Source: Membranipora membranacea
Taxonomy: Eukaryota > Bryozoa > Gymnolaemata > Cheilostomatida > Membraniporidae
NCBI GenBank assembly: GCA_914767715.1
Contig: OU612075.1
Coordinates: 124,001-188,000 of the forward strand
Length of the DNA stretch: 64,000 nt
Reading direction: 5' to 3'
Shown here: piece after piece, positions 37,555-49,735 of the stretch
How positions within the stretch are numbered: position 1 is the stretch's first letter
How the letters are laid out: each line of letters starts with the position of its first letter
Made by a program: the position numbers and the translations under genes
The notes under the pieces: generated by a model
What the model was told of the DNA's origin: nothing
The model's input: the letters and a program-made list of their open reading frames with translations, nothing else
Databases searched by the model: none

Positions 37555-38677
37555 GAAGAAAATTAACTATCATTTGTTTCTTGCAGTTGCTTCTTTTAGT
37601 TCTAATTATATACATTGATTACGGCAACTTCTGCATGCAACATGATGCTTTGAAGCCCAACTTAATCAATTTAAATTATTTTGGACGCCTGGAGATTCTC
37701 AAGATAAGCGAAAAATATTTTTTGTTGCCCCTCATCAGGTAGTACTTCAGTTCATCGTAAATATCTTCTAACGTTGAGGTATGAGATTCGACCAGAGTGT
37801 AATAAATAATACAATTCTCAGAAACAGCGTAGCTAGCAATAAATCTTTTGCTTTATTCGACAAGTACAGAATATCAATATAAACTGTCCACTGAAAATAG
37901 AACTCACACATATATATGGATAAGACAAATAGCATAACACCATCGTAACTAGAGACCCTCAACTTGAGTTATGCTGACCATGGAAAGTAATTATAAAACT
38001 TAGTTAACTAAGGACAGAACATGAAAATGTTGGCAAATTTTTTTACAAGATAAATAGGGTTAATATCAATACCAATTGATATGACTAGCAAATTTTTCAA
38101 AAGAAAATTGATGTGAAAAAAACCTTTGCATCTTTGCATTGCAGAGAAAATGAATTGCACTTTAAAACTAACAAATTATCAAAAGAGTACTTTTGATCAA
38201 AGCTACACAAAACTAACAGTAGACAAATCTTAGAGAAAAAATCATGAGTGAGAAACGAACAACAAAGTTATCTGCATCTAATTATAGAGACAATATTGTC
38301 TGTTCTGAGATCCAAGTCACAAACATTGGGCTAACTAGAGTCAGCTTTATTGATGACTGTATTATTAAAAATGGTGCTCACTTTATAAATTCAAACACTA
38401 CAGTAGAGACGGTTATGAATAATAACATTAAATATCAGCCTTGATTCAGAGATGGACTTAATAAAAACAAAGACAGCAAAATAATCGACTTACATATAGT
38501 ACATACAGTATATTATATATGTATATATATTACAAAGTGATACTAATATACAAATGGCAGGATAAAATATTAACTATAGTGGATATTATACATTATTATA
38601 CAGTAGTTTTCGGTGGGTTGAGACTGAGGGTTATCTTTGCTGCAAACCAAGATACCTACACAGGTCGGTAATGTAGC
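37555..38677. other. Non-coding stretch downstream of the ANKRD10-like fragment
   Basis: AT-rich. A 66-codon open stretch at 38244-38444 on the plus strand has no family resemblance. The low-coordinate part may include the 3' UTR of the minus-strand ANKRD10-like exons. Confidence 0.4.
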
Positions 38678-41600
38678 TCACACTCCATGATATTCGGCTA
38701 ACATACTATCAAACATCATACTATCGTATCCTTGTTGGGCGAGTAGATATTTCTGATGTTCTTCATCTGATGTATTATAGAATTGTCTTATCTTGTATTC
38801 ATAACAAGCTCTCCTCACTAAAACGAGCAGCAGGTGTGAATAATCAGATCAGTGACACTCCTATCTATCAGAACATATGAGATCGAGAGGCAAGATACTC
38901 TAAGAAGGGATGAGATTTCACTGCAGCCAGTGATGGTGTATCGTTGTTGTTGATGTTGGTGCTTAGAGCCATGCCTGTAAAAGTTAATCATATATCCAGG
39001 ATATTGTCACGCTACACAATCATTGCTGCGTTTAGATGCAGGGAGAATTCTTAAATTTGTGAGAGCAGTAGAACTGACCAGAGACATCTGCATCAAACAC
39101 TATAGGAGCGGAGATCTGGTGGTTTGTTATTCTCTGCCTATTGTTATTAATGGTTAAAGATGAAGTTTGTTCAAGAGCTTCATCATTATCCGTCATCATA
39201 TGGACACCGCCTGCTGTGATTGGCTGATTTACTGAAGTGGGAGGAGCTATAACTGACTGACCTTGTGGTTGTATAGGACAGTCTCCACCCCCTGTCTCAA
39301 GTCGCCGAACTCTCTTCCATTCCTCTGGCTCATCTTCGACTTCTTCACGGCAGCGTTTACGTCCTGCTATCGGCAGCATGTTAGATGATACTTCATGTGA
39401 TAGTAAAATATCCTGCTGATGGACTCGATTCATGACGTGAGATATTCCCTTTGCTTTGGGCTGTAGGGCGAAGCCGTTCTGCATCAGACGCTGGTTGATG
39501 TTGTTGCCACCAAATCCATTCTGATACTCATGAGGGTGGTGGGTGTTGAGACCCTGTGGTGGTGTAGCGTTACTATTTGGTGATATTTCTGTATCCATGT
39601 CCGACTCGAGGCCATTGTTTTGAGGTATATGTTGTGATTCAATAGAATTAGGGAGTCGTCCACCGTTTATTCCCTGTCAATAATGGAGTACATGATTTTA
39701 GAGATCAGAATATATTTTATTACATATCATCTATCATTCAAACATCAGGAGGGTGCTGGGGGCTGGAACAATCAACCTTTGAAAGCTCCCCCAGTTAGTT
39801 GTAAACACCTAAAATCTTTGTATGCCAAGTCTGTCAGCAAAGCACAATTTCTAGAAGCCCATCATCATTAGATTACCTATTGTATTACTTAGAGACATGA
39901 GCACACCTGAGTGATGATACATTTATCTGGACGCTGTCCCGGCAGCACGGCCTGCGTCTGTACGACAGGTAACATAACGTCATCTATGATGCCGCTCAGT
40001 TTGAGAGCCTGCTGCTCAGCAGCTCTCTGTAGATACAGAGCACAGTCCACATACCCACAACGGGCAGCTAGATCTGCAGGTCTCAATCCGCTGTGACTTG
40101 TAACACTGTGGGAGGGAGATATACACAATCATATGTAGAGAATGAGGCTGAGGGAGGGATTCTAGTTAGTCTGGATAGAGTTAGAGGATAGCAATTTTCA
40201 TTTTTTTTAAAAACTAGGGTGCAGCATTTTTTATTAGGCCTTCAACAGACATTAATAGTATGAGTATATCTGCTTCATGCCTCGGGCAAAGTGTCGGCCA
40301 CATCCTACAGATCTTCATCCTACAGATCTACATCAGTAGATTATATCAGACATTAATAGTAGAATTAATTACCACAAATGTATCTTACTTATTGAATCGT
40401 TTTTTTCTACATAATTTGAAAGCAACAGGTAGAAGAAATCCAAAAGAGCTTAGGTAAAAATGAAAGAATCATAGGCCATTACATTACCTCACAGAGAGAA
40501 TAGATAATATCTATGATCTCTAGTTCCCATGTTTTGTAGATTGATGGACCTTGCCCCCCTCCCCCCCCCCCCGAAGTCAGTACACTATAATTACTAAGTT
40601 CACTGTCTGCTCAAGGGCATCATTACTGTCTATCTAGACGCTGATATACCTACTAACTCCTCTGAGATCTCAGACATATACTAGACAGAGTCACAGACAA
40701 CTAGAGACCTGATGAAGACTACATCACTATTAAACACTCAGATATGTGTTTAATCCATTAGAAGTCAGACTTTACTCATATTTTTATATTTATTTTTGTT
40801 ATCCCCTACTCATGTAACAGTATAAACACTCAAATCTCTGCTTGTGACAGATAAACCAGCCAGCATCATATCAGCACTAAGAGTAGAAACACAAATCTTC
40901 ACAGCGAAGTCAGAGTTTCCCTTTGTTATCACCTCTCCTCGCTCATGTTACAGACACAGTACTCATATTGTTGCTTATTATTGAGCCCTGTTATGAAGGT
41001 GAAGTTTAGAAGATTATCTCCTCAGTTACATAATCATATCACCTTGTCACAGAGTGTGTTATTACAGGAGAGGTATACACCCGAGGGTGCTGGGGGCTGG
41101 AACAATCAACAATGAAAGCTCCCCCAGTGGGGCTCGAACCCACAACTCCTGCGGCACTAATCGCCTGGCAGTGAATAGCAAGCGCGCTAACCGATTGCGC
41201 CATCTCACCATCCCCAAAAAAGAATGGGTCGATGGCGCTAATTAGATAGCCCGCTATTCACTACTCGGAGTTGTGTTCTCTCATCCCACAGCACATTCCA
41301 ATCCACCATTGCCACCCTATGAAACACAGCGTACGTGTTAGGGTTATTGGCCTTACATGGCCCATTGCTGGGACCCCTTGTAGTAGGTTTAGCTGTCTTT
41401 CCAGCTTGTCAGCATGTCTTTCCATGCTGTCACATGTCTTTCCATGAGTCAGTCAGTAGACAAGTACACAGGAGAGGTATACACCCGAGGGTGCTGGGGG
41501 CTGGAACAATCAACAATGAAAGCTCCCCCAGTGGGGCTCGAACCCACAACTCCTGCGGCACTAATCGCCTGGCAGTGAATAGCAAGCGCGCTAACCGATT

Positions 41601-42277
41601 GCGCCATCTCACCATCCCCAAAAAAGAATGGGTCGATGGCGCTAATTAGATAGCCCGCTATTCACTACTCGGAGTTGTGTTCTCTCATCCCACAGCACAT
41701 TCCAATCCACCATTGCCACCCTATGAAACACAGCGTACGTGTTAGGGTTATTGGTCTTACATGGCCCATTGCTGGGACCCCTTGTAGTAGGTTTAGCTGT
41801 CTTTCCAGCTTGTCAGCATGTCTTTCCATGCTGTCACATGTCTTTCCATGAGTCAGTCAGTAGACAAGTACACAGGAGAGGTATACACCCGAGGGTGCTG
41901 GGGGCTGGAACAATCAACAATGAAAGCTCCCCCAGTGGGGCTCGAACCCACAACTCCTGCGTCACAGAGTGTGTTATTACTAACAAAGCAATAGCTAACA
42001 ATCTACCGTCTTTACCTATGAAAATCCTTATAATCAATCAGATAATTTGGTGATGTCACTGACCTTTCTAGACTGACCAACCCATTATTCCAGATCTGAA
42101 TAAAGAGAACATGCCAAACTGCTTATCACTATCATATGTAGGCATATAGATGGTATTTGCTACTCAGGTTTGAATGATTACTTACTTGAGATCAGCTTGC
42201 TCAGCAGCTAGTAGACTTATACATTCCATGCTGCCTGTACGAGCTGCTTTATGTGCTGGAGTCTCACCCAAATAATC
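38678..42277 (-). CDS. ANKRD10: ANKRD10-like ankyrin protein, 3' exons only (5' truncated)
   Basis: Exons in order are 42186-42277, 39907-40105, 39079-39673 and 38678-38817, with matching phases (2, 0, 1). They encode an ankyrin repeat GETPAHKAARTGSMECISLL, another reading GLRPADLAARCGYVDCALYL, a low-complexity linker with GRKRCREEVEDE, and a C-terminus ending DSMLAEYHGV then TGA. The order of repeat, repeat and GRKRC-E-VED basic stretch is what I recall of vertebrate ANKRD10, which is poorly characterised. The first ankyrin repeats and start are absent: just upstream (42436 on) the sequence becomes the duplicated 5' end of the phosphodiesterase. The duplication junction has therefore cut off the gene's 5' exons, and this copy is probably an orphan fragment although its frame is open. 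Confidence 0.75.
39747..39805 (-). repeat. SINE fragment
   Basis: GGGTGCTGGGGGCTGGAACA and the following bases match the SINE units at 41066-41960. Only the part near the tRNA-like 3' end is present. Confidence 0.6.
41046..41980 (-). mobile_element. Multimeric tRNA-derived SINE with 20-bp target duplication
   Basis: GTCACAGAGTGTGTTATTAC occurs at 41046-41065 and 41961-41980, a perfect 20-bp target-site duplication. Between them lie two full units of 404 nt (starting near 41064 and 41468) and a third, partial unit (from 41872). On the minus strand each full unit has an A-box-like TGGCGCAATCGGTTAGCG and a T-arm GTGGGTTCGAGCCCCAC. The acceptor arms do not pair and the spacing between boxes is too long, so these are tRNA-derived, not tRNA genes. 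It sits in the intron between ANKRD10-like exons 39907-40105 and 42186-42277. Confidence 0.8.
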
Positions 42278-42716
42278 CTACAACATATATACCAGCAGAT
42301 GAGAAAGTTATACATAAAATACTGTGTGCCAGGGAATACAACACATGGAGCTAACTTCCCAAATATTATGTTTAGTGCAAAGAGTCAATCTACAACGTTC
42401 TTCCCTCGAACTATGTTTATTAAGAAAAACACATAATTGTGTAACTTAGCTAAATGTGCGCAATGGCAAGCTTGTCATCCTGCCCAAACTTAGCTCCTCT
42501 ATAGAGCCTTAGTCAAAGGCGACGTAAAGCAACGCAAATTCTCTTTCATGGTTGAAAGTCGGCATGGATATTAAAAGCTGTTCAGTGAGGGGTGCGGGAG
42601 GTTAGCTGGAATCCAGAACAAAAAATGTTGTCACTCTAACAGTATTACGCCATTGTAGAATATGGTATATGCTAGAAAAAAACGTCACAGCTCTGATCCA
42701 CGGCTCTATTACTTAC

Positions 42717-45212
42717 GAGGCGAGACCCTCAGATGGGAACATGAAGCCTGTAGCATCCTCCAGACTATCCGAGCCGATGTACACATGGCAATATTTCTAC
42801 AATAATAAAAATTATAAGTTATCTACTCTCTGAACATAATACTTTTAGAGAGGATAACTTCTAATTACTAACGTGATTCAACAGACAATATTTGAGCAGC
42901 AGGGACTCCCTGATTTGAGAGGTACACAGGGTACTCTTTCCTTTCCATCATCTATATTATCAAATCAGTGAGACTTCTGTCAATGAGAGGTTTACATAGC
43001 AGGAGGACCACTCAGGTTATATATTTAGTTTATAACTCTTCTGTCAAAGACACACACGCCGATTTATTATAATAGCCAATTATTCAAAAGGCTTTGGAGT
43101 TGAAGAAATACTTAATAAGGGGGGACGTGCCACTTTATGAGGGGGGACATACCACTTTAGGGAGTGGAGACCTACCACTTTAGGGAAGAGCTAATAGAAG
43201 CATCGAGGGATGACGTCGTGTAGCTCATCAAAGCTGGTACACCGTCGGATCTGTAGCTCACAGTGCTGGAATCAAAATAGAGCTATCAAAATAAAGACCA
43301 TCCCAAAGTATCACATCACTCGAGGTGAAGTTACTATTTCATGATTTCATCCCATCTATTTACTCTCTTAGGTATTAATCAGCCGTGAAGTGAACTCGCC
43401 ATTGACACAACTAAAGCACTGCTCGTAGGGTAAATCGTTAGTTGCTATTTGGACACATCAGATATTGAAATGTCAAGTTTATGAAGGTTATTGTCGTTCT
43501 GCATGTATAAAGTCTGAACAGATGAACCGACCAGGAGAGGTGAATAACATGTTGAGAGTTGGGAAAAAGTGATGAGAAGATCATACTTTCGATGTTTATA
43601 ACGGATTCAGAGACCATACAGGGTCACTCTCACAAGACGCTCCGGAGACAGGACATACACCCTGATGCCGGAGATGGTATTGATTATAATAGCTGCACTG
43701 TTAGTAAAATAAAACTCTTGATCATCGGCCAGTTTATCAAACGTTTTTTTGAAGAGAAGGAAGATTATGATTTATGCCCAAAATGGATCTAAATTGTTCC
43801 AAATAATTGATTGGGTATCCATATCTATGACACTGCAAAGTATGAACAAATCAATAACGAACCAATTAAATTAACGTAATAGCTGAGCCCAGAATGACCG
43901 GGCCAGCCTCAGTGCACAGTCAGCCCACAATCCAACATAAAGTCCAGAGCAGAGGATTATGTCTGACTCAGTACTGGGTTTGCACATTCAGCAATGAGCT
44001 GAGCTGAGTTCAAACAAATAAAACACCAAGTATACTGTAAAAAGATAATCACAGTTATCATAACGACCAGTCTATAACAACAACAAAACAACAACAACTA
44101 TTCATGGATCATCGAATATAGAAAATTGGACACAGATTGCTTCCTCTTATTTCAAGTGAAGATATGAACTTTGAGGACAATAGCCTCAAATTCTTAATAC
44201 TCCTGATACAGATTGTCAAATTTCAGGGTGTTATTAGCATATTGACAAACCATTTGCTCTAAAAAGTTACCATAAAACAGCAATAACAGTGATGATATCA
44301 ATCAGAGAGGGAGAGAACAAATATTACTGAGAAGTCTATGTTACACTTAAAAACAACCTTCGCTGTACGTAATCAAATGTCAGGAGAGTATCTCATCAGA
44401 AATCACTGCATGGCAAAACAGTAACCAATAATTTTCTGCTCTATTTTTGGCATGGATAAAACTGACAGCAGTGGATTTGTTTACCACATGTCACCTGTTA
44501 CATGCGCCCTGAGCTCATCAGATGTCCTCCCTACAAGCCTTACGTATCTGGGGTGCTGACAAATGTCGGATATCCATATTTATTTATTTATAACTGTCTT
44601 CACATATCGTGTTTGCACGAGCCTAGATATATGCATGGTCTCCTAGCAGCGGGTTCAAAATTCTTGCTTATGTCATTTGTATGTCTTGCAGAGGTGATAT
44701 GTTCTCTCAGACTGGAGGACTGAGGTCACCCCAAATCATTCACTGCTCTACGTAATGTTAGATGTCGGACCAAGAATACCCCATTAAAAAATAAAAAAAG
44801 GAGAACCTAGAGCAACGCTTACGCTTACATAGCATCTGGTTCGGATTGAATTAACTTAACCCTTGGTTTTATCATGCAAAGTTTATCTTGAATTTTGTAG
44901 CATACCAGTCTACACTAACTAATGGCTAAGATGTTAGGAACTTTTGGTTAGCCCTGGTTGCATTTGATTCAGTTTACTGATAGGTTACCCAATGAGAGGA
45001 TGTTCATTGGGTTACCTATATGAGAGAAGGGGAATGAGAAACTCACCATTTGAAGTTCTGTGGTGACTTTTCCAGTGTCACTCTTTTTGCTAATAGTGAT
45101 TTCATCATCATCATCATTAGTTAGCATCTGCTGATCCAGCAAGTCCAATAGTACTTATGCTGCTGAGTCGATGGTAAATGTTCCTAAAGAAGTCTACAGC
45201 ATAGTGTGCCAT
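42717..45212 (-). pseudogene. Phosphodiesterase 5' exons, duplicated and dead
   Basis: Exons 45047-45212, 43176-43265 and 42717-42796 correspond to exons 1 to 3 of the phosphodiesterase, with splice sites kept. Exon 1 has 7 extra nt (TTAG repeated, plus CAT expansion), which shift the frame and give an in-frame TAA after the residues ADAN. Exon 2 has TAG (43191-43193) where the left copy has CAG. Exon 3 is open, but its phase-2 end does not fit the phase-0 start of the next same-strand exon (ANKRD10-like, 42277), so a chimeric protein is not possible by simple splicing. Confidence 0.85.
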
Positions 45213-47881
45213 CCTCCTCTATGTGTAGCATTGCTCTGTGCTGTGACAATGCATTTTCATGTCACTATTAATCATCCTCACTTGTTATGCACATGCCATG
45301 CCCATTGTTAACAATGTAACTTCAGCGTGTAAACACATCCCTTGATCTAATAAGCCCCGCATTCATACGTCATTGATATTTAGACTAATCAAGTTGTGTT
45401 TGACATCCAAGCACAATACAAACGCGCAGTGATAAGCAGGTTTACATCCTAAATGATTTTGGTGGCTAAAGTTTATTCATTTCTTATGAAATAGACTTAA
45501 CACCAAAGCTTACGCAGTCCTAAGCTTCTACTGTCCCTTTATCTATATATCAGCAGGCAGAATATGGGCCAGCTCAGAATTGACCAATCAGGTGTCACCT
45601 GAAAAAAATAGCACTGTACAGCCATTGTAGTAATAATAAGAATAGCTGTGACTGGAGTTTAATGAACCAATCACACAAGAGCAAGTATCTTCTGCTGCAC
45701 TGCACTCAAACTAGAAGAAAGAAAATAGCAGACGGGTGTATTGGAGATGGTTTGTAGTACCTAGAAAAGATAGAGTCAGGTAAATCACATTGCATCTACC
45801 TAGATAGGAGTAGCACTTGCTCTCCAAGATATCAAAATTTCGTCATTGCTTTAGTATCCTTTGTTTTAGGTTATTGAAGACATATGACCCATGCTTTCTT
45901 TCTCTTAGCCTGTCTCAACCAGAGGGGTAACTGTCTACAGTACCCTTGTCTGTGTATTTCAATGAATAAGAATGGGTTTGATAGGTACAGATAGGAATGA
46001 ATGATATTTGGCCATGTATTTCAGGTTACTACAGCAATGCACTGACCCTACTAGTTATACAATAATAATAAACCAACTACAGAGGATTCTGATAAACTTC
46101 CAGAAGGTTATAGGTTGTAGTGAGCAAATGCTACAAATTTACAATCCATCAAGTCAGCCTGTGTAATCATTGCTCAACGTTAATATGTACAATGGCCCTG
46201 ATTATTCACACCTATTTTTGGAATGTTATAGGGGAATGAATTGGTTAAAAGCTGTCGTGAGGCAAGACCTAGTCAACACATACGTGAATGGAATGCTCAG
46301 TAGAAGGCATATTGCGCTCAACATTTTGAGGCTGGAGACTATACCCGCTGCAAGTCGTAAGTTTTTCACATCAACAACCCAAAAACGATCTTAGGAATAT
46401 CAACCCATTACTTTTGAACGGCTAATTTATGAATTGAAGCACAGAGGTCCGCTATGCAACATTTAACTTTACTTAACTTATTTTAAGTTAAAATTTAGTT
46501 TGTCTCCATAACCACAAGTTCTTATTGTGATAAAACCAATTTGTGTTTTAATGGCTTTAATCTTACTCAAACCAATATATGATGTCTCTTTTGCAGGCTG
46601 CACAACAGAATTATCCTGAGCAAGCAAGCAGTACCTCAACTCAACCTCAGGGGGAACTCTCTCGCTAGTCTAATAGGGGGAAATTCTTTGCCTCTAGATT
46701 GTGGTGCACTTACATATGTATCAGCCAGCTTTCTACATTTGTCATTGCGCTTGATTCTCTTTCATCTGCCACTCTTTCCAATGTGAGCAGTAATCGCAAC
46801 GTAAGAGATCTTGTCATGGACTCTATACTGCACGCTGACAAGGCTCACAACCAGTGGCTCACAGTAGATTGTAACATACCAAGTTCTGAAGCCTTTGATT
46901 TATTTCATAAGGTAGTGCAAAAGTTTTCCAGAGTGAGGTGTGTGGCATTTATAAATAGATGTAAACAATAAATAGACAGCAATAAGAAAAAAAATCCTTG
47001 GGCCAGTTTTTAGACAGAGTTTACAATAAAAGAATCAAACTGATCTTGTGGTTTCAGGAAAATCTGTATCTAATTTTTTCTAAGTCTCTTTTATGTAATT
47101 TTACTTCTGCAATTTTATTCAAATACTATTGCTACGTAATACTTTACATTCTCAGCCCAACAATGGTTAACAAAAACCCATGACTCATTTCTTTTGTCAA
47201 CTTCCTTTCTCCATTGGCTCCTCAGAGATCACCATAGTGTCTTTTTAAAGTTTAGTGTAGTACCCTTTGGATATAGTACATTCAGCCTCTTGTGTCACTG
47301 TCAGTATCCTGGCTGTATTTAGAAACTCGCTCATAGTTGGAGCATTGTTACGGCCAGTTTTGGCTCTTTGGTGACCAAAGTACTGCTCCAAGCTATCTTG
47401 ACAAAGCGTTTTCTCAGTCAAAAACTCCTTAGTGAGCGCTAAGAAGGAGTGACCTGTAGGAATATTATAATGGCGTAATGATAGCTCACACTTAATCTTG
47501 GTTATTTGAGGTGGGAGTCTATAATAAAGTAAAGATGTTGAGCTAGACTTGAATTTAGCCTAATATAGTATGTGCTAAGGATACAGCCGGCTAGGTGAGA
47601 AGAAGTATGTGCAAAATGGCATTCTATGTAGATCTTGATTTCCACAATCTTGATCAATATCACAGATTTTGCATCACATTGTAAAGTGTACTTACAAGTG
47701 ATTCTCCAGCTGATTCTTGTCTGAATGCAAAGCGGACATTTTGACCTATCTGCATCCGTGATGTCGACACCATATACTTCGTCCTCCAATTGAGTTAGCC
47801 AGTCAAGAAAGTCTACGATGAACTGCAACATCAGAGAAATACTGTGATATAAGTATTAAAGCTATGATTTAGATTTCAAAT

Positions 47882-48129
47882 CAGGGGGGTCTTTCAATTA
47901 GAGAGAGCGATCCTTTACTAAAGCAAGTTATCACTATCACATCGGTCCAAAATTATCACTCACTTGGTCTTTCAATTAGACAGATCGCTCTCAAATCGTT
48001 CACTCTGAATGTATATAGTTCCATCAAGTGAGTGAGCGATCTGAAAGTGAGAGCCTAGCAGGTATCACTCACTCAGGGAGTGAGCGATCAAATTGTGATT
48101 TTGGCTGTTTCTAATTGAAAGACCCCCTG
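47882..48129. mobile_element. ~248-bp MITE with terminal inverted repeats
   Basis: CAGGGGGGTCTTTCAATTAG at the left is mirrored at the right as CTAATTGAAAGACCCCCTG, one G shorter. The interior repeats the words TCACTCACT and GAGCGATC and has no ORF. It is nested in the P-element-like insertion. Confidence 0.8.
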
Positions 48130-48534
48130 TATAACTTTAAAGCGCTTGTTGGATTTCCATGCCTAAGAAAAACCTGGCGTGTCGATAAAAACATTGAAAT
48201 ATTTGACTAGTCTGTCATATTTGTAAGAAATAATTCCTACCTTGAATCGCTAATCTGTAGGAGATTCTATGCGGCATCTTGTACTTGTTTCTTGAGTTCC
48301 ATCCCTCAGACCTGTATCGGATGTTCAGTACATCGAAATCATCATTGGAAATCTGTATTAATTCTATGGTAGCCGAATATCTCACCGCATTCTCGAGTTC
48401 ATTTGCAACAGATCCAGAGTGCCTAGAGAGAAATAAGGAATAAAATTTATAGTCTTCTTTTCTGGTCATGTGCAGCTCTAGACTATCTTCCAACCACAGG
48501 CCATCTGTATTTGGTGTAAGTCCAGGACCAGTGG

Positions 48535-48680
48535 TTGAATGCCCGAGTGGTCAAGGCCTAAACAACTGGAGTTGATTCAACTGTACTACAGAAAGTTGCT
48601 TCCAACCTCCCTGTTCCAGCAGACTGGTTGTGACGGAATTACACCGGGAGTTCATTGGTGAGAGTCCCTCTTAATAAATC
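48535..48680 (+). repeat. tRNA-like SINE fragment
   Basis: ATGCCCGAGTGGTCAAGGCC resembles the A-box and D-arm of a class II (Leu/Ser) tRNA. The anticodon and T arms that should follow are not recognisable, so it is a SINE or relic. Confidence 0.4.
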
Positions 48681-49244
48681 AAAAATAACTCCTCACTTTT
48701 CATCTTTCTTACTACTATGGTATAAGCATGTACTTCTTGCCTAAATAACTTTGTCATCTGAAACAAACACCATTGCACTCACATCAACTCATCCAACTCC
48801 TTGCTCACATTGTTGTAGTTAGAATCAGATTGTCTTTATAGTTCAATTTTCTATTAGATAAAATACACCAGATTTGCTAAGCGAGTCATATTTTGCCATT
48901 AGTTAGTGTACAGTGCTATTTTTTCAGGTCATAATATAGTACACGCCCAGACCACGCCCCAGTTTCGAAGCTCTATTGATATATTAGCTCTGCTTAACAC
49001 AGAATTTTTTTTTCTGATGATTTGATGTGTAGAAAGCATTCTTTCATACTACAAGAGCCACACTATGGTTATGAGCAGACCAAGGAGTTAGAGGGACTCC
49101 TTGAGCAGACCAGTCAAGGTTTCTAGCCACAATTCATCTCTTTTGCTCATAGTTGTGGTGAATAAATCCAATTTGCCACCGCTTTGACTCTCTCTGCTCT
49201 GGCAGGTCTAGCTTGTAAATCTCCAATTTTAACCTGATATTTGG

Positions 49245-49735
49245 TGCTTACTTACTTGGTACTTGAAGGTTAATCGCCAACTTCTGTGAGAAGGTTGTGG
49301 CAATATGTCATCTTGTCTGTCCGTCTCCGTTCCGGGTCTGCAACGTAGGGTCGGTAGATCGATCGCCATCAACCTTAGCCTGCCACTGGGGGTCCCTCGA
49401 GGAGGGTGCTGCCGATCGGTAGGGCGTTCTACAGTTTAGCAGTGCTCACAAAGAAGCTGTTCTGGTGCAGTTTGGTATTGCAGTGAGGGATAAAATACTG
49501 CGATTGGTGTTTCCTTGACTGTCCAGCATGTGTAGGATGTGGAGAGAGGTAGTCAGTGATGTTAACAGCAACCTTGTTGTAGTGCATAGCGCGGAAGATG
49601 CCGAGCCTTCTTCTCTCCCTCCGGTCTTTGAGTGTGTCCCACTCCAGGTCCTCCAGAAGTTTTGTAGTGCTGGTGGTGTGATCAGTTCTTCTGACATTGG
49701 ACACCATCCGGGCTGCTCTTCTTTGGACTGCACAA
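49245..49735 (-). mobile_element. Non-LTR retrotransposon 3' fragment
   Basis: An insertion relative to copy A (near 21650). The minus strand encodes VQRRAARMVSNV, WDTLKDRRERRRLGIFRAM and YFIPHCNTKLHQ, then FFVSTAKLWNALP, the usual C-terminal end of LINE reverse-transcriptase ORFs. It ends in an AAGTAAGTAAG-type tail at about 49245. It is heavily 5' truncated. Confidence 0.8.

Larger units (their letters stand above)
45497..49005 (-). mobile_element. P-element/THAP9-like DNA transposon remnant
   Basis: This block is absent from copy A, so it is an insertion. Near its ends lie inverted repeats ACCTGAAAAAAATAGCACTG (45597-45620) and its near-complement (48907-48929). On the minus strand, 47245-47453 encodes LTKEFLTEKTLCQDSLEQYF followed by GHQRAKTGRNNAPTMSEF. 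This matches the C-terminal Q-D-LE-FFG-R-GG-N-P pattern of P-element/THAP9 transposases. A piece at about 47696-47825 (FLDWLTQLEDEV and QTRISWRIT) fits a part further upstream in the same family. No THAP domain or full ORF is seen. Exact ends and target duplication are unclear. Confidence 0.6.

Noticed and set aside
41094-41215. tRNA gene on the minus strand
   Set aside because: A-box and T-arm are present, but the acceptor stem does not pair and the region between the boxes is too long. It recurs as part of a longer repeat, so it is a tRNA-derived SINE.
42277-42717. A chimeric phosphodiesterase-ANKRD10 gene across the duplication junction
   Set aside because: The phosphodiesterase exon ends in phase 2, the ANKRD10-like exon starts in phase 0, and the upstream exons have stops, so no continuous protein results.
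46170-46971. Plus-strand frames in the P-element-like insertion
   Set aside because: No recognisable motif; the transposase-like sequence is on the opposite strand.
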